This document shows positions 41,294 to 49,577 of a DNA stretch of 64,000 nucleotides, one piece after another; within the stretch, counting starts at the first letter, position 1; each line of letters begins with the position of its first letter. This DNA comes from Thermodesulfobacteriota bacterium. Its GTDB lineage: Bacteria; Desulfobacterota; BSN033; UBA1163. The notes beneath the pieces are model-generated. The model made no database searches, was not told where the DNA came from, and saw only the letters and a program-made list of their open reading frames with translations. Both the position numbers and the translations under genes were made by a program. Location: the NCBI GenBank assembly GCA_026415035.1, contig JAOAHX010000001.1, positions 241,565 to 305,564 on the forward strand, written 5' to 3'.

Positions 41294-42346
41294 TCACATG
41301 AAATTTAAGATCTCTAAAAATGCGGTTTCGAGGCGCTCGAAATCTTTTTCGGAAAATTCCTTTTTCGATAAGATAACCTTTACCTCCTCCAATGTTTTCG
41401 AAAGACCCTCGGGCCATCCGCTTTTAGGAAGTTGCTCGATAAAGTAATTTGCCTCTTTGACATTAAAAAAATCCCTGTTTCGGGCTCGCGAAGCCACCCT
41501 ACCGGCCTCTGTCCACTCTCCGAATCTCAAAAATATGAGAAGCCCCCTATCCTCAAAGAACGATTCGAGGATCTCTTCTTTCTTCTTGAATTGCTCCGGA
41601 GAAAGCCCCCCCTCGATATTCCTCGAAATGTCTGTATAAAAGGATATGATTTCGTCTGTCCCTTCAAAGGAACGGAGGCCTGAAATTAAACGTTGAATCA
41701 AGGCGATAGCCCCCTCCCTGTCCCCCGCTACGAAGGCGATCTCCAGGGGGAGAAGGGTCGCCCCGATCCTGAAGGCCCCTTTTTCTGGTGAGGTTCCAGG
41801 GCCAAATCCGAACGTTGTTCCACCTCGGTGGAGGATGAACTGGGATAACCTTTGAGGTTCGGTTTTCTTCGACAACTCGGCCACGAACTGGGAGGAGGAT
41901 GGAGGGGTATAGGGTCGAAGGATCGGAACCAAAAAACCGATGACTATAATGAAAACGGCGGCCGCAGCAATTCCCATGGCGGGGTAGAACCAGCTTCTTT
42001 TTCCCTTTTCCAGGGAAGGAATCTCACCCCTGATAGGAACCTTAAAGGAGATGGACCTCTTCTTCCTTAAATCTAACATTCCCTCGGATTCATTTTCTTC
42101 CATCTCCATCATTTCATGGGCGAAAGAAAAGACATTGAAACACTGATCGCATCGAGTGAGGTGGCCCAATAGCCGCTCCCGTTGCTCCCCTTTCAACCTC
42201 CCGTCCAGAAAAGCCGAGATCTCCTCAGATGGCGGGCAGGGTTCAATGGGTGAGCCTGTCCTGAGGGTTCTGGAGATAGCCTTGCCAATCATGGCATTTC
42301 TCTTATCCCGATTCTCCTTCTTCCTCAGTAACCATTTCTGTAACAT
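41294..42346 (-). CDS. Transmembrane anti-sigma factor with novel periplasmic domain
   Basis: 350 residues. The cytoplasmic N-terminus has a zinc-binding anti-sigma motif HLTRCDQC (His62, Cys66, Cys69) preceded by SEEISAFLDGRLKGEQRERL, typical of ZAS-type anti-sigma domains. One membrane helix is at 121-143 (YPAMGIAAAAVFIIVIGFLV). The periplasmic part (about 157-350) shares a domain with the secreted protein at 34869-35630. The gene follows the sigma factor by 40 bases, the standard pair order. Expected role: hold the sigma factor until the periplasmic part is bound or cleaved. An alternative start at Met19 is possible. Confidence 0.82.
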   Translation of the reverse strand: MLQKWLLRKKENRDKRNAMIGKAISRTLRTGSPIEPCPPSEEISAFLDGRLKGEQRERLLGHLTRCDQCFNVFSFAHEMMEMEENESEGMLDLRKKRSISFKVPIRGEIPSLEKGKRSWFYPAMGIAAAAVFIIVIGFLVPILRPYTPPSSSQFVAELSKKTEPQRLSQFILHRGGTTFGFGPGTSPEKGAFRIGATLLPLEIAFVAGDREGAIALIQRLISGLRSFEGTDEIISFYTDISRNIEGGLSPEQFKKKEEILESFFEDRGLLIFLRFGEWTEAGRVASRARNRDFFNVKEANYFIEQLPKSGWPEGLSKTLEEVKVILSKKEFSEKDFERLETAFLEILNFM

Positions 42347-42386
42347 GCCACCTCTTACTTATAGGACGGACAAAAAGTATATTTTT

Positions 42387-43283
42387 CTATGCTTCGATGA
42401 GGTCGTCTAAGCTTAGTCCTTTCTTGAGGATGATTTTTCTGCATTTTATCAAGATTCTCCGGATCCGGCTATCCACCGCCTTTTCGTTAATACCCAATAG
42501 CCTTGCGATCTCAGCTAATTCCATTGGCCTCTCCTCCTCGGAGGCCGGAAACCTCATTCGGATCATCATCTTCTCCTCATCGGACATGGAAGAGAGGAGA
42601 TCCTCAAGGACCCCCTGGGCCAATTTTTTTCTCTCCTCCCGGATCAATTCCTTTTCAGGATCTTCCTTGGTCACGAACGGCTTTGCGTCATCAGGAACCG
42701 TTGATTTTTCGCGGGACCTGGGTCCTTTTAGACTTTCGACCATCTCCTCAATCTCGTGAAGGGAGGTTTCGATATGATGGTGTTTTTTCAAATAGTTATA
42801 GGCCTCTTCTGCCGGATATCCCTTCTCGAAAACCAATTCGTAAAGTTTCTCTCCAATTGGGCCCAGGGTTTTCGCCCGATCCTTGGCCCTATTTCTCCCC
42901 CTCTGTCTTCTTACGAGATCGACCACGAGATTGGAGATGATGGTTTGAAGGTAGGTCGTCATTTTGGCCTGACCTTGGAAGTCTCGAAACACCTTATATT
43001 GATCCGCTTTCAACCGATCGATCACTTGGTTGACCAAGGTGTCAGGATCTATCTCATCTGAAGAAATGACCTGAAGGGTCCGGTTTTCTATTTCCAAGGT
43101 GCTCCGGGAGGATTCATCAGGATCGGGAAGCCTCTTCTTGTAGAGGGCGCAGGCTCGACGACACTGCTTTTCTATAAAGGGGAGATGATCGGTTATGAGT
43201 TTCTGATATTCGGCAGCCTTTTCATCAACGGAAAGGCTTCCAGGGTGACCTAATGGATTCTTTTCCCTCTTTGAATCAATCAT
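42387..43283 (-). CDS. ECF-like RNA polymerase sigma factor
   Basis: 298 residues, longer than the 160-220 typical of ECF factors. The sigma-2-like part lies at about 80-140 (DTLVNQVIDRLKADQYKVFR, MTTYLQTIISNLVVDLVRRQ) and the sigma-4-like helix-turn-helix at about 230-290 (MSDEEKMMIRMRFPAS, MELAEIARLLGINEKAVDSR). A long charged insert between them (LKGPRSREKSTVPDD) and an N-terminal cysteine-containing extension are unusual. It heads the minus-strand run, so its own regulon likely includes the proteases. The ribosome site is weak. Confidence 0.82.
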   Translation of the reverse strand: MIDSKREKNPLGHPGSLSVDEKAAEYQKLITDHLPFIEKQCRRACALYKKRLPDPDESSRSTLEIENRTLQVISSDEIDPDTLVNQVIDRLKADQYKVFRDFQGQAKMTTYLQTIISNLVVDLVRRQRGRNRAKDRAKTLGPIGEKLYELVFEKGYPAEEAYNYLKKHHHIETSLHEIEEMVESLKGPRSREKSTVPDDAKPFVTKEDPEKELIREERKKLAQGVLEDLLSSMSDEEKMMIRMRFPASEEERPMELAEIARLLGINEKAVDSRIRRILIKCRKIILKKGLSLDDLIEA

Positions 43284-43389
43284 CTAAAAGGGAGAGAATT
43301 GTTTTCAAGAGGCTATGTCCGCATTGGTAAATAAAAATTGGACCCCCAAACCCTGGGGATGAAATAGGCTAGGTTCTCGATTTTTAAGA

Positions 43390-43418
43390 AATTTACAATT
43401 TATCCCCGGAAATTTCAA
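43390..43418 (-). promoter_or_regulatory. Candidate promoter upstream of the sigma/protease genes
   Basis: Minus-strand TTGAAA (43418-43413), 17-base spacer, TAAATT (43395-43390), inside a strongly A+T-rich patch of the 258-base gap between the hybrid kinase and the sigma gene. I could not single out an ECF-type promoter in the gap. Confidence 0.4.
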
Positions 43419-43541
43419 ATTTTTAGTGAAGGGCCCCCAGGGGCTTAAACCAGATTGAACTTCCACGACCCGAAAACCGCAAAGTCCTGCCCTCTTCTTA
43501 GGTGGTCCTTCCCTCTGAATTTCCACCCACCGAAACGGTCT

Positions 43542-46337
43542 TCAACCCCTTCCTCCCTTGTCCAGCACCTCCCTCACCTTTCGGGCAAGTTTCTCCAAAG
43601 TAAAGGGCTTCTGAAGGAACTCCACCCCGCCTTCCAAGATTCCAAAATGGACGATCACGTTGTCTGTGTAACCCGACATAAAAAGCGCCCTCGCCTCGGG
43701 ATGGATCTTCTGAAGACGCTCTACCACCTCGCGACCGTTAATCCCAGGCAAGACCACATCGCTCAAGATGAGATGGATCGGATCGGGATGCTTCTCACAC
43801 AAAAGAAGGGCCTCCCCCCCATCCGACGCCTCCAGGACACGATACCCCAGCTTCTTCAAAAACCTCACCGCAAGCTTCCGTACCGCCTCCTCATCCTCCA
43901 CCACCAGAACCGTCTCGCCCCCCACGGGAATTTCTCTGGTAACCTCTTCTCTCCTCTCCTCCGGAGGAGGCTCATCTACCCGGGGAAGATAGATCTTAAA
44001 GGTCGTCCCCTGACCGGGCTCACTGTATACCCAGATGTTCCCTCCGCTCTGCTTCACGATCCCGTAGACCGTCGACAACCCCAACCCCGTCCCCTTCCCT
44101 CTCTCCTTTGTCGTAAAAAAAGGCTCAAAAATACGCTCCTTCACCTCAGGGGTCATCCCCACCCCCGTATCGCTGATCGAAAGCATCACATAAGGGCCGG
44201 GGTTAACTCCTACGTGCCTTTTTGCGTACTCCTCATCCAGATCCACGTTGGCCGTCTCGATCGTGAGCGTCCCGCCTTGGGGCATGGCATCCCGGGCATT
44301 GACCACCAGATTCACGATCACCTGCTCGATCTGGCCGATATCGGCCTTCACCCTTCCCACATTTTCAGTAAGGTAAGTCAACAGCTGGATATCCTCTCCA
44401 ATAATGCGTTTCATCATCTTCTCAAGCCCCTTCACCACCCCATTCAAATCCAGAACCCTCATGTCCATGATCTGCTTCCGACCGAAGGCCAGAAGCTGTC
44501 GGGTGAGATCCGCCGCCCTCTCCACCGATTGGTCGATCTCTTTAAGGTTCCCATATAAAGGATCGTCCTCCCGGAGATCGAGAAGCGAAAGCTGGCAGAC
44601 CCCCTTCATCACCGTCAGGATGTTGTTGAAGTCATGAGCGATCCCCCCCGCCAGTCTCCCGATCGCCTCCATCTTCTGGGATTGGCGGAGTTGTTCCTGA
44701 AGCAAGGCCATATCCCGCTCGGCCCGCTTCCTTTCGGTAATGTCCCTCAAAACGCTCACATACCCCTTGATCGACCCGTCATGGCCCTGGATCGGGGAGA
44801 GGGCCACCTCCATCGGAATCTCCGACCCATCTTTGCGGACGAAATTCCACTCCCCCCGGAAGAAGCCCTTCTCCTTCACGATCGGATAGGCAATCTTTCC
44901 AAAGGCGTGATAACTTTCATCGGAGGCATGGATGATCCGGATCGATTTTCCCTCCATCTCCCCCAGCTCATAACCGAAAAGGTGGGAAAAGGCCCGATTG
45001 CAGGAAATCACCCGCCTCGCTGGATCCAACAAGAGGATCCCATCCGCGATGCTCTCCACCAATGTCCGGTATCTTTCTTCGGAAGATCTTATCCTCTCGT
45101 CCGATCTCTTTCTCTCGGTAATATCTTTGACCCAAACCTGGACACCCGGTTCCTCTCCTATCACGATCCTCCGAGCCGAGATCTCCCCGTGGAAGAAAGA
45201 GCCGTCTTTCCGCTGCAGTTTCACCTCATATCTCTCCGGGACCGCCTCTCCCCTCATCCTCGCCTCTGCCCGTGCCCTCGTCAATCCTTGGTCGTCGGGA
45301 TGGTAAACCAGCCAGTGGTCCATTCCGATCATCTCGCTCCGATCGTATCCGAGCATCTCACAGAGCCGTTGGTTCACATAGATGATCTTCGGCCCTTTCT
45401 GAATGAAAATCCCGTCGAAGCTTCCCTCCACCAGATTCCGGTACCGCTCTTCGCTCTCCCTCAGGGCCTCCTCCTTCTTTTTCAGCTCCGTGACGTCCCG
45501 CATCACATGGACGAAGCCTGTAATCTTTCCATCCGGGTCCTTCACCGGATCGACGACCACCAGGAAAGTCTTATGGTCTACGGACATCTCCAACGTCTCT
45601 TGAAGCCCGCTCCGGAGAGAGAGGAGAAGGGGACAACCTTTCATGTAATCTTCCGTCTTGTGAATTAGGCGATAGCACCTTTCCCCGATTAACTCATCCG
45701 AACCTCTTCCTAAGAAATCGGAAAAGGCCCGGTTACATTCCCTGACCGTCCCGTCGATCCCAAAAAGGGCTGTGGGATCGAGGATCGCATCGAAGGTGGC
45801 CCTCCAATGATCAGCCGAGGCCTTTGCCCTCTCCTCCGCTTCCTTTCGTTTTCGAACCTCTTCCTCGAGCTCCCTCGCCTTCTGTTCGAGCTTTCGAACC
45901 AACCGTTCACTGTAGACTTGATAGGCCTCTTTCTCCTCGTCTTTGGTTGAAACAGTCCCTCTTGATTGGGGTTTCGACATCGCCTCCTCGAGGATGGGCA
46001 GAAGGACCTCCGGCTCGCAGGGCTTTTGGATGAAGCGATCGGCCCCGATCTTCAGGGCAAAGGCCTCGTCTTCCGGACCGGTGTAGGTGGCCGTATAGAC
46101 GACGAAGGGGATATCCCTGAGCGCCTCCTCTCCCCTCATCCGGCGGCAGAGTTCAAAACCGTCCATGACGGGCATGAGGATGTCGCTGATGACCAGGTGA
46201 ATCTCTTCCTGTTTGAGCACTTCAGGGGCCTCTTCCCCATTCGAAGCCGTCCTCACTTCGTATCCGTTCCCCTTGAGAAGGACTTCGAGAAGGTACCGGC
46301 TCTCCTCCTTGTCATCGACGATCAGAATCTTTCTCAT
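43542..46337 (-). CDS. Hybrid sensor histidine kinase: REC-PAS-PAS-PAS-HisKA-HATPase-REC
   Basis: 931 residues from ATG 46337, chosen for its GGAG six bases upstream over earlier TTG and ATG codons. An N-terminal receiver (Asp52 in VISDILMPVMDG) is followed by a coiled coil (about 135-180) and three PAS domains (about 180-290, 295-410, 420-540), each ending in a DVTE/DITE linker. HisKA has the phospho-His in GGIAHDFNNIL (about 568), then an NtrB/complex-type ATPase with DTGVGMTPEVKERIFEPFFT and GTGLGLSTVYG. A second receiver at the end has LILSDVVLPGING. No membrane segment: a cytoplasmic sensor. It lies downstream of the single-domain receiver and the PBP kinase. Confidence 0.93.
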   Translation of the reverse strand: MRKILIVDDKEESRYLLEVLLKGNGYEVRTASNGEEAPEVLKQEEIHLVISDILMPVMDGFELCRRMRGEEALRDIPFVVYTATYTGPEDEAFALKIGADRFIQKPCEPEVLLPILEEAMSKPQSRGTVSTKDEEKEAYQVYSERLVRKLEQKARELEEEVRKRKEAEERAKASADHWRATFDAILDPTALFGIDGTVRECNRAFSDFLGRGSDELIGERCYRLIHKTEDYMKGCPLLLSLRSGLQETLEMSVDHKTFLVVVDPVKDPDGKITGFVHVMRDVTELKKKEEALRESEERYRNLVEGSFDGIFIQKGPKIIYVNQRLCEMLGYDRSEMIGMDHWLVYHPDDQGLTRARAEARMRGEAVPERYEVKLQRKDGSFFHGEISARRIVIGEEPGVQVWVKDITERKRSDERIRSSEERYRTLVESIADGILLLDPARRVISCNRAFSHLFGYELGEMEGKSIRIIHASDESYHAFGKIAYPIVKEKGFFRGEWNFVRKDGSEIPMEVALSPIQGHDGSIKGYVSVLRDITERKRAERDMALLQEQLRQSQKMEAIGRLAGGIAHDFNNILTVMKGVCQLSLLDLREDDPLYGNLKEIDQSVERAADLTRQLLAFGRKQIMDMRVLDLNGVVKGLEKMMKRIIGEDIQLLTYLTENVGRVKADIGQIEQVIVNLVVNARDAMPQGGTLTIETANVDLDEEYAKRHVGVNPGPYVMLSISDTGVGMTPEVKERIFEPFFTTKERGKGTGLGLSTVYGIVKQSGGNIWVYSEPGQGTTFKIYLPRVDEPPPEERREEVTREIPVGGETVLVVEDEEAVRKLAVRFLKKLGYRVLEASDGGEALLLCEKHPDPIHLILSDVVLPGINGREVVERLQKIHPEARALFMSGYTDNVIVHFGILEGGVEFLQKPFTLEKLARKVREVLDKGGRG

Positions 46338-46365
46338 GGTCATCTCCTGGGCCAACCCTTTTCCC

Positions 46366-46737
46366 TCACCTTGGGGTCAGATATCTCTTGACCTCTTCCA
46401 CGAAGGTATCAGGGTCGATGGGCTTCTCGATATAACCGTCCGCCCCCGCCGCAAGGATCCTCTCCCGATCCCCTGGCATGGCGTAAGAAGTAACCGCAAT
46501 GATGGGAATTGCTCTTAAGGTATCATAGGTCTTCAATTCCGCAGCGACCCGATACCCATCCATCTCCGGAAGTTGGATGTCAAGGAGGATGGCCGCGGGT
46601 CGATGTTTCAAGGCCAACTCAATCCCCGTCCGTCCCTCTCTGGCTTCGATCACCTCGAAGCCGCTCTTCTCCAGTAGAAAACGCATCAGATAGAGGTTCT
46701 GTTCATTGTCCTCGATGACGAGGAGCGCTTTGTTCAT
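46366..46737 (-). CDS. Single-domain response regulator (DivK/CheY-like)
   Basis: 123 residues, receiver only. Acidic pocket IEDNEQN (8-14), phospho-acceptor Asp53 (ILLDIQLPEMDGY), Thr/Lys switch residues in AVTSYAM and YIEKPIDP. It overlaps the PBP kinase gene by 35 bases and precedes the hybrid kinase by 28, so the three form one phosphorelay. With no output domain it probably shuttles phosphate or controls a protein partner. Confidence 0.92.
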   Translation of the reverse strand: MNKALLVIEDNEQNLYLMRFLLEKSGFEVIEAREGRTGIELALKHRPAAILLDIQLPEMDGYRVAAELKTYDTLRAIPIIAVTSYAMPGDRERILAAGADGYIEKPIDPDTFVEEVKRYLTPR

Positions 46738-48439
46738 CCCTTCCTCCTGACTTGGGAAGCCGAACCGTGAAGGTGCTACCCTGACCGAACTGACTTGCGA
46801 CCTGAATGGACCCTCCCATTATTTCAACCAATCTTTTTGAGATGGAGAGACCGAGGCCTGTGCCTTCGTACTTCCTCGTCAATCCGGTATCGATCTGGCG
46901 GAAAGGCTCGAAGATATGCTCCATCTCCTCGGGGCGCATCCCGATCCCCGTGTCCCGAACCGACACAAGATACCCATCCCCATCCCGCAAGCAAGACACC
47001 TTTACCTCTCCCTTCTCGGTAAATTTCACCGCATTGTTGAGTAAATTGAGAAGAACCTGTTCAAAACGGCGTTGGTCGGTCTTGAGGGCCCCGACCTCAT
47101 CTGAAACCTCGAGGGTGAGCCTCAGTCCCTTCTTCTCCGCCAGCGGTGCGACCATGTTCACGATCTTCTCCAGGGAGTTTTTCAGATCGAAGGTCGACGA
47201 GGAGAGGGTCAACTGGCCGGCCTCGATCTTTGAGATGTCCAGAATATCGTTGATCAGGGCCAAGAGATGGCGGGCACTGGTCTGAACCATGGTCAGTTGT
47301 TTCTGCTGTTCTTCGTTCAGGGGACCGGCCAACCCCTGGAGGAGAATCCCCGTAAAACCGATGATCGAGTTGAGAGGGGTGCGAAGTTCGTGGGACATGG
47401 TGGCCAAAAAGGCCGATTTGAGGCGGTCGGCCTCCTGCGCTCGCTTCATCGCCTCGGCCAGTTCCGCCGTCCGATTCTCGATCCTCTGCTCCATCTCCTC
47501 GTTGGCCCTTCGAAGCTCCTGGGTTTTGACATTGACCTGATGTTTTAAAAGGAGGCTCCCTGTCACGCTGAAAAAGAGGACAAGTCCCATCCCTAAAACG
47601 GCCATTTTGACCCAGGAGGGGATCCTGAACCGGACCTCCTCCCCCACCCACTGTTTCAAAGATTGGTAATAGATCGATTTCGGATCCTTCTTCAATGCGA
47701 GGAGGTAGTCGTCGAGGGTCTCCAAAAGATCGTCGTATCCCCTTTTGGGGGCGGCAAAAAAGAGGGTCGTGGGTTGAAAGATGACCGCGGTGTCCTCGAG
47801 CCCGAAGGACCTTGCGTACCGGTGGGCATGAAACCGGTGGGAGACAGCGGCATCGGCCTTTCCCTCTTTGACCTTCTGAAAGAGAGTCTTGTAATCGGGG
47901 AAGGTCATCAGGATGACGGAAAATCCGAAACTCTCTATGAGCCCTTTAAAGGCATCGTGTTGAATCGAGCCTTCAAGGACCGCCACCTTCCTCCCATCCA
48001 GATCGACGATGGACCTAATGCCGCTATCTTTTGGGGCATAGACCTGAAACCAGGAGGAAAGGACGGGAACCTTGTGGAAGGAATATAACTTCTCCCGCTC
48101 CGAAGAATAGGCCACATCGGGCATCAGATCGATCTCCCCCCTGGCCAGCCGGGCCAGCCCCTCTGCCCAGGTGCCCGGGACATACCTCACCTTCCACCCC
48201 TCACTCTTGGCAATGTGTTCGATGATATCGACGAAGATGCCCGCCGGTTTGCCGGTTCCTGAGAGGAAGACTTTGGGTGGGTTCTCATATATGCCGACCA
48301 CAAGGGTCCGTCGGTCCCGTGCGTAACTGGTCGAGGGTGAGAGATAGAACAACATTAGAAAGAAAAAGACAAGGAGGGATAAAAATCGAATCTGGGATGA
48401 ACGCCCCCCCGACTGACCCATCGTCGATGACCTATTCAT
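46703..48439 (-). CDS. Sensor histidine kinase with periplasmic solute-binding (SBP_bac_3) domain
   Basis: 578 residues. After an N-terminal signal/anchor (FLSLLVFFFLMLFYLS) comes a periplasmic amino-acid-binding-type domain (about 43-270: LVVGIYENPPKVFL, GIFVDIIEHIAKSEGWKV, ADAAVSHRFHAHRYA). A membrane helix (about 278-298) and coiled coil lead to HisKA with His350 (ATMSHELRTPLNSI) and HATPase_c (NLLNNAVKFTEKG, DTGIGMRPEEMEHIFEPF, GTGLGLSISKRL). It senses a small periplasmic solute; the ligand is unknown, but the location beside a TRAP-linked catabolic cluster hints at the same substrate. It has its own consensus promoter at the arcC stop codon. Confidence 0.92.
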   Translation of the reverse strand: MNRSSTMGQSGGRSSQIRFLSLLVFFFLMLFYLSPSTSYARDRRTLVVGIYENPPKVFLSGTGKPAGIFVDIIEHIAKSEGWKVRYVPGTWAEGLARLARGEIDLMPDVAYSSEREKLYSFHKVPVLSSWFQVYAPKDSGIRSIVDLDGRKVAVLEGSIQHDAFKGLIESFGFSVILMTFPDYKTLFQKVKEGKADAAVSHRFHAHRYARSFGLEDTAVIFQPTTLFFAAPKRGYDDLLETLDDYLLALKKDPKSIYYQSLKQWVGEEVRFRIPSWVKMAVLGMGLVLFFSVTGSLLLKHQVNVKTQELRRANEEMEQRIENRTAELAEAMKRAQEADRLKSAFLATMSHELRTPLNSIIGFTGILLQGLAGPLNEEQQKQLTMVQTSARHLLALINDILDISKIEAGQLTLSSSTFDLKNSLEKIVNMVAPLAEKKGLRLTLEVSDEVGALKTDQRRFEQVLLNLLNNAVKFTEKGEVKVSCLRDGDGYLVSVRDTGIGMRPEEMEHIFEPFRQIDTGLTRKYEGTGLGLSISKRLVEIMGGSIQVASQFGQGSTFTVRLPKSGGRDEQSAPRHRGQ

Positions 48440-48598
48440 TTCTCCAGGTTAGAAAAGCAAAGGAGAGGAATTCAAAAGCTCCCCGTCCCCACCCAGACGG
48501 AGGCCATTTCAACCCTTGGGAAGAGAATGACGTTGAAGAGCCCCCTCTTAGGGGACCTAAAAGGTATCCTCTCGGTTCTCCTTGTCTATCCCCTTTCC

Positions 48599-48626
48599 AT
48601 TATACTCACGGCTTCGGGGATGTCAA
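48599..48626 (-). promoter_or_regulatory. Strong sigma-70 promoter for the PBP kinase operon
   Basis: Minus-strand TTGACA (48626-48621), 16-base spacer, TATAAT (48604-48599): both boxes match consensus. The -35 overlaps the arcC stop codon, and the kinase start is about 160 bases downstream, leaving a long leader. Confidence 0.65.
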
Positions 48627-49567
48627 TTGAAAAAGGTGGTGCCCGATTCTCCGCGAAGGGCCTTGAGGAGGTTTTCGGGGGAGGTGATGATGGCCCTCTT
48701 TCCGCCACCTTCGAGGAACTGAATGATGGCCTCGATCTTCGGAAGCATCGAGCCGGGTTTGAAATGGCCCTCTTTCAAGTATTCTTTCACTTCGGAGAGG
48801 GTGGCCCTTCGAATGGGCTTTTGATTTTCCTTTCCGAAGTTAAGGTAGACGGCATCGACGGCCGTCGAGATGACGAAGGTCTCTGCGCCGAGGTTCCTTG
48901 CCAGGAGAGAAGAGCCAAAGTCCTTATCGATGACCGCCTCGACGCCGTGAAGGTCTCCCTGCTCGTCCCGGATGACCGGAATGCCTCCACCCCCTGCGGC
49001 GATGACCACGTAGCCGCTTTCGACGAGCAGTTTAATCACGTCCAGCTCGATGATCTCCTTCGGAAAAGGGGACGGGACGACGCGCCTGAACCCCCTTCCC
49101 GCATCCTCCATCACCTTCCATCCGGACTCCTGCTGGTGCTTGAGGGCCTCCTCCTCGCTCATGAAGGAGCCGATCGGTTTGGTCGGGTTTTTAAAGGAGG
49201 GGTCGTCTCGATCGACGACCGTCTTGGTGACGACCGCCACCACCTTCTTGTCGATGCCCATCCTCCTGAAGTCGTTCAAAAGGGCCATCTGGATCATGTA
49301 GCCGATGGCCCCCTGGGTATCGGCGCCGCAGATGTCGAGGGGGATGAGAGGAAGCTCGTGCCTTGCCAGTTCTCCCCGGCGGTAGATGAACCCCACCTGA
49401 GGCCCGTTTCCGTGGGTGAGGACCAGGTTCATGCCTTCGGCAATCAACTCCGCGATGTATTTGGTGGTCTCTTGGATCGCCTCGTATTGAGAGGAGAGGG
49501 CGATGTGGTCTTTATCCTTGATCAGGGAGTTTCCGCCGATGGCGAGAACGGCAAGGCCGGATTTCAT
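48623..49567 (-). CDS. arcC: Carbamate kinase
   Basis: ArcC/YqeA-family enzyme of 314 residues. It transfers phosphate from carbamoyl phosphate to ADP, giving ATP, CO2 and ammonia. Motifs: AIGGNSLIKD near the N-terminus, LTHGNGPQVGFI, SGYVVIAAGGGGIPV, and IDKDFGSSLLARNLGAE. It is the last gene of the leftward catabolic operon, 10 bases after the pyrB-like gene. With three carbamoyltransferases nearby, it is the likely energy-yielding step of the pathway rather than a biosynthetic enzyme. Confidence 0.93.
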   Translation of the reverse strand: MKSGLAVLAIGGNSLIKDKDHIALSSQYEAIQETTKYIAELIAEGMNLVLTHGNGPQVGFIYRRGELARHELPLIPLDICGADTQGAIGYMIQMALLNDFRRMGIDKKVVAVVTKTVVDRDDPSFKNPTKPIGSFMSEEEALKHQQESGWKVMEDAGRGFRRVVPSPFPKEIIELDVIKLLVESGYVVIAAGGGGIPVIRDEQGDLHGVEAVIDKDFGSSLLARNLGAETFVISTAVDAVYLNFGKENQKPIRRATLSEVKEYLKEGHFKPGSMLPKIEAIIQFLEGGGKRAIITSPENLLKALRGESGTTFFN

Positions 49568-49577
49568 GGCGGGATTA

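Noticed and set aside
37285..43283. Link of the CHAT/sigma genes to a type III-E CRISPR (gRAMP-Csx29-Csx30-RpoE) system
   Set aside because: CHAT protein has a signal peptide, no gRAMP or Csx30-like gene is present, and the array is 20 kb away without cas genes.
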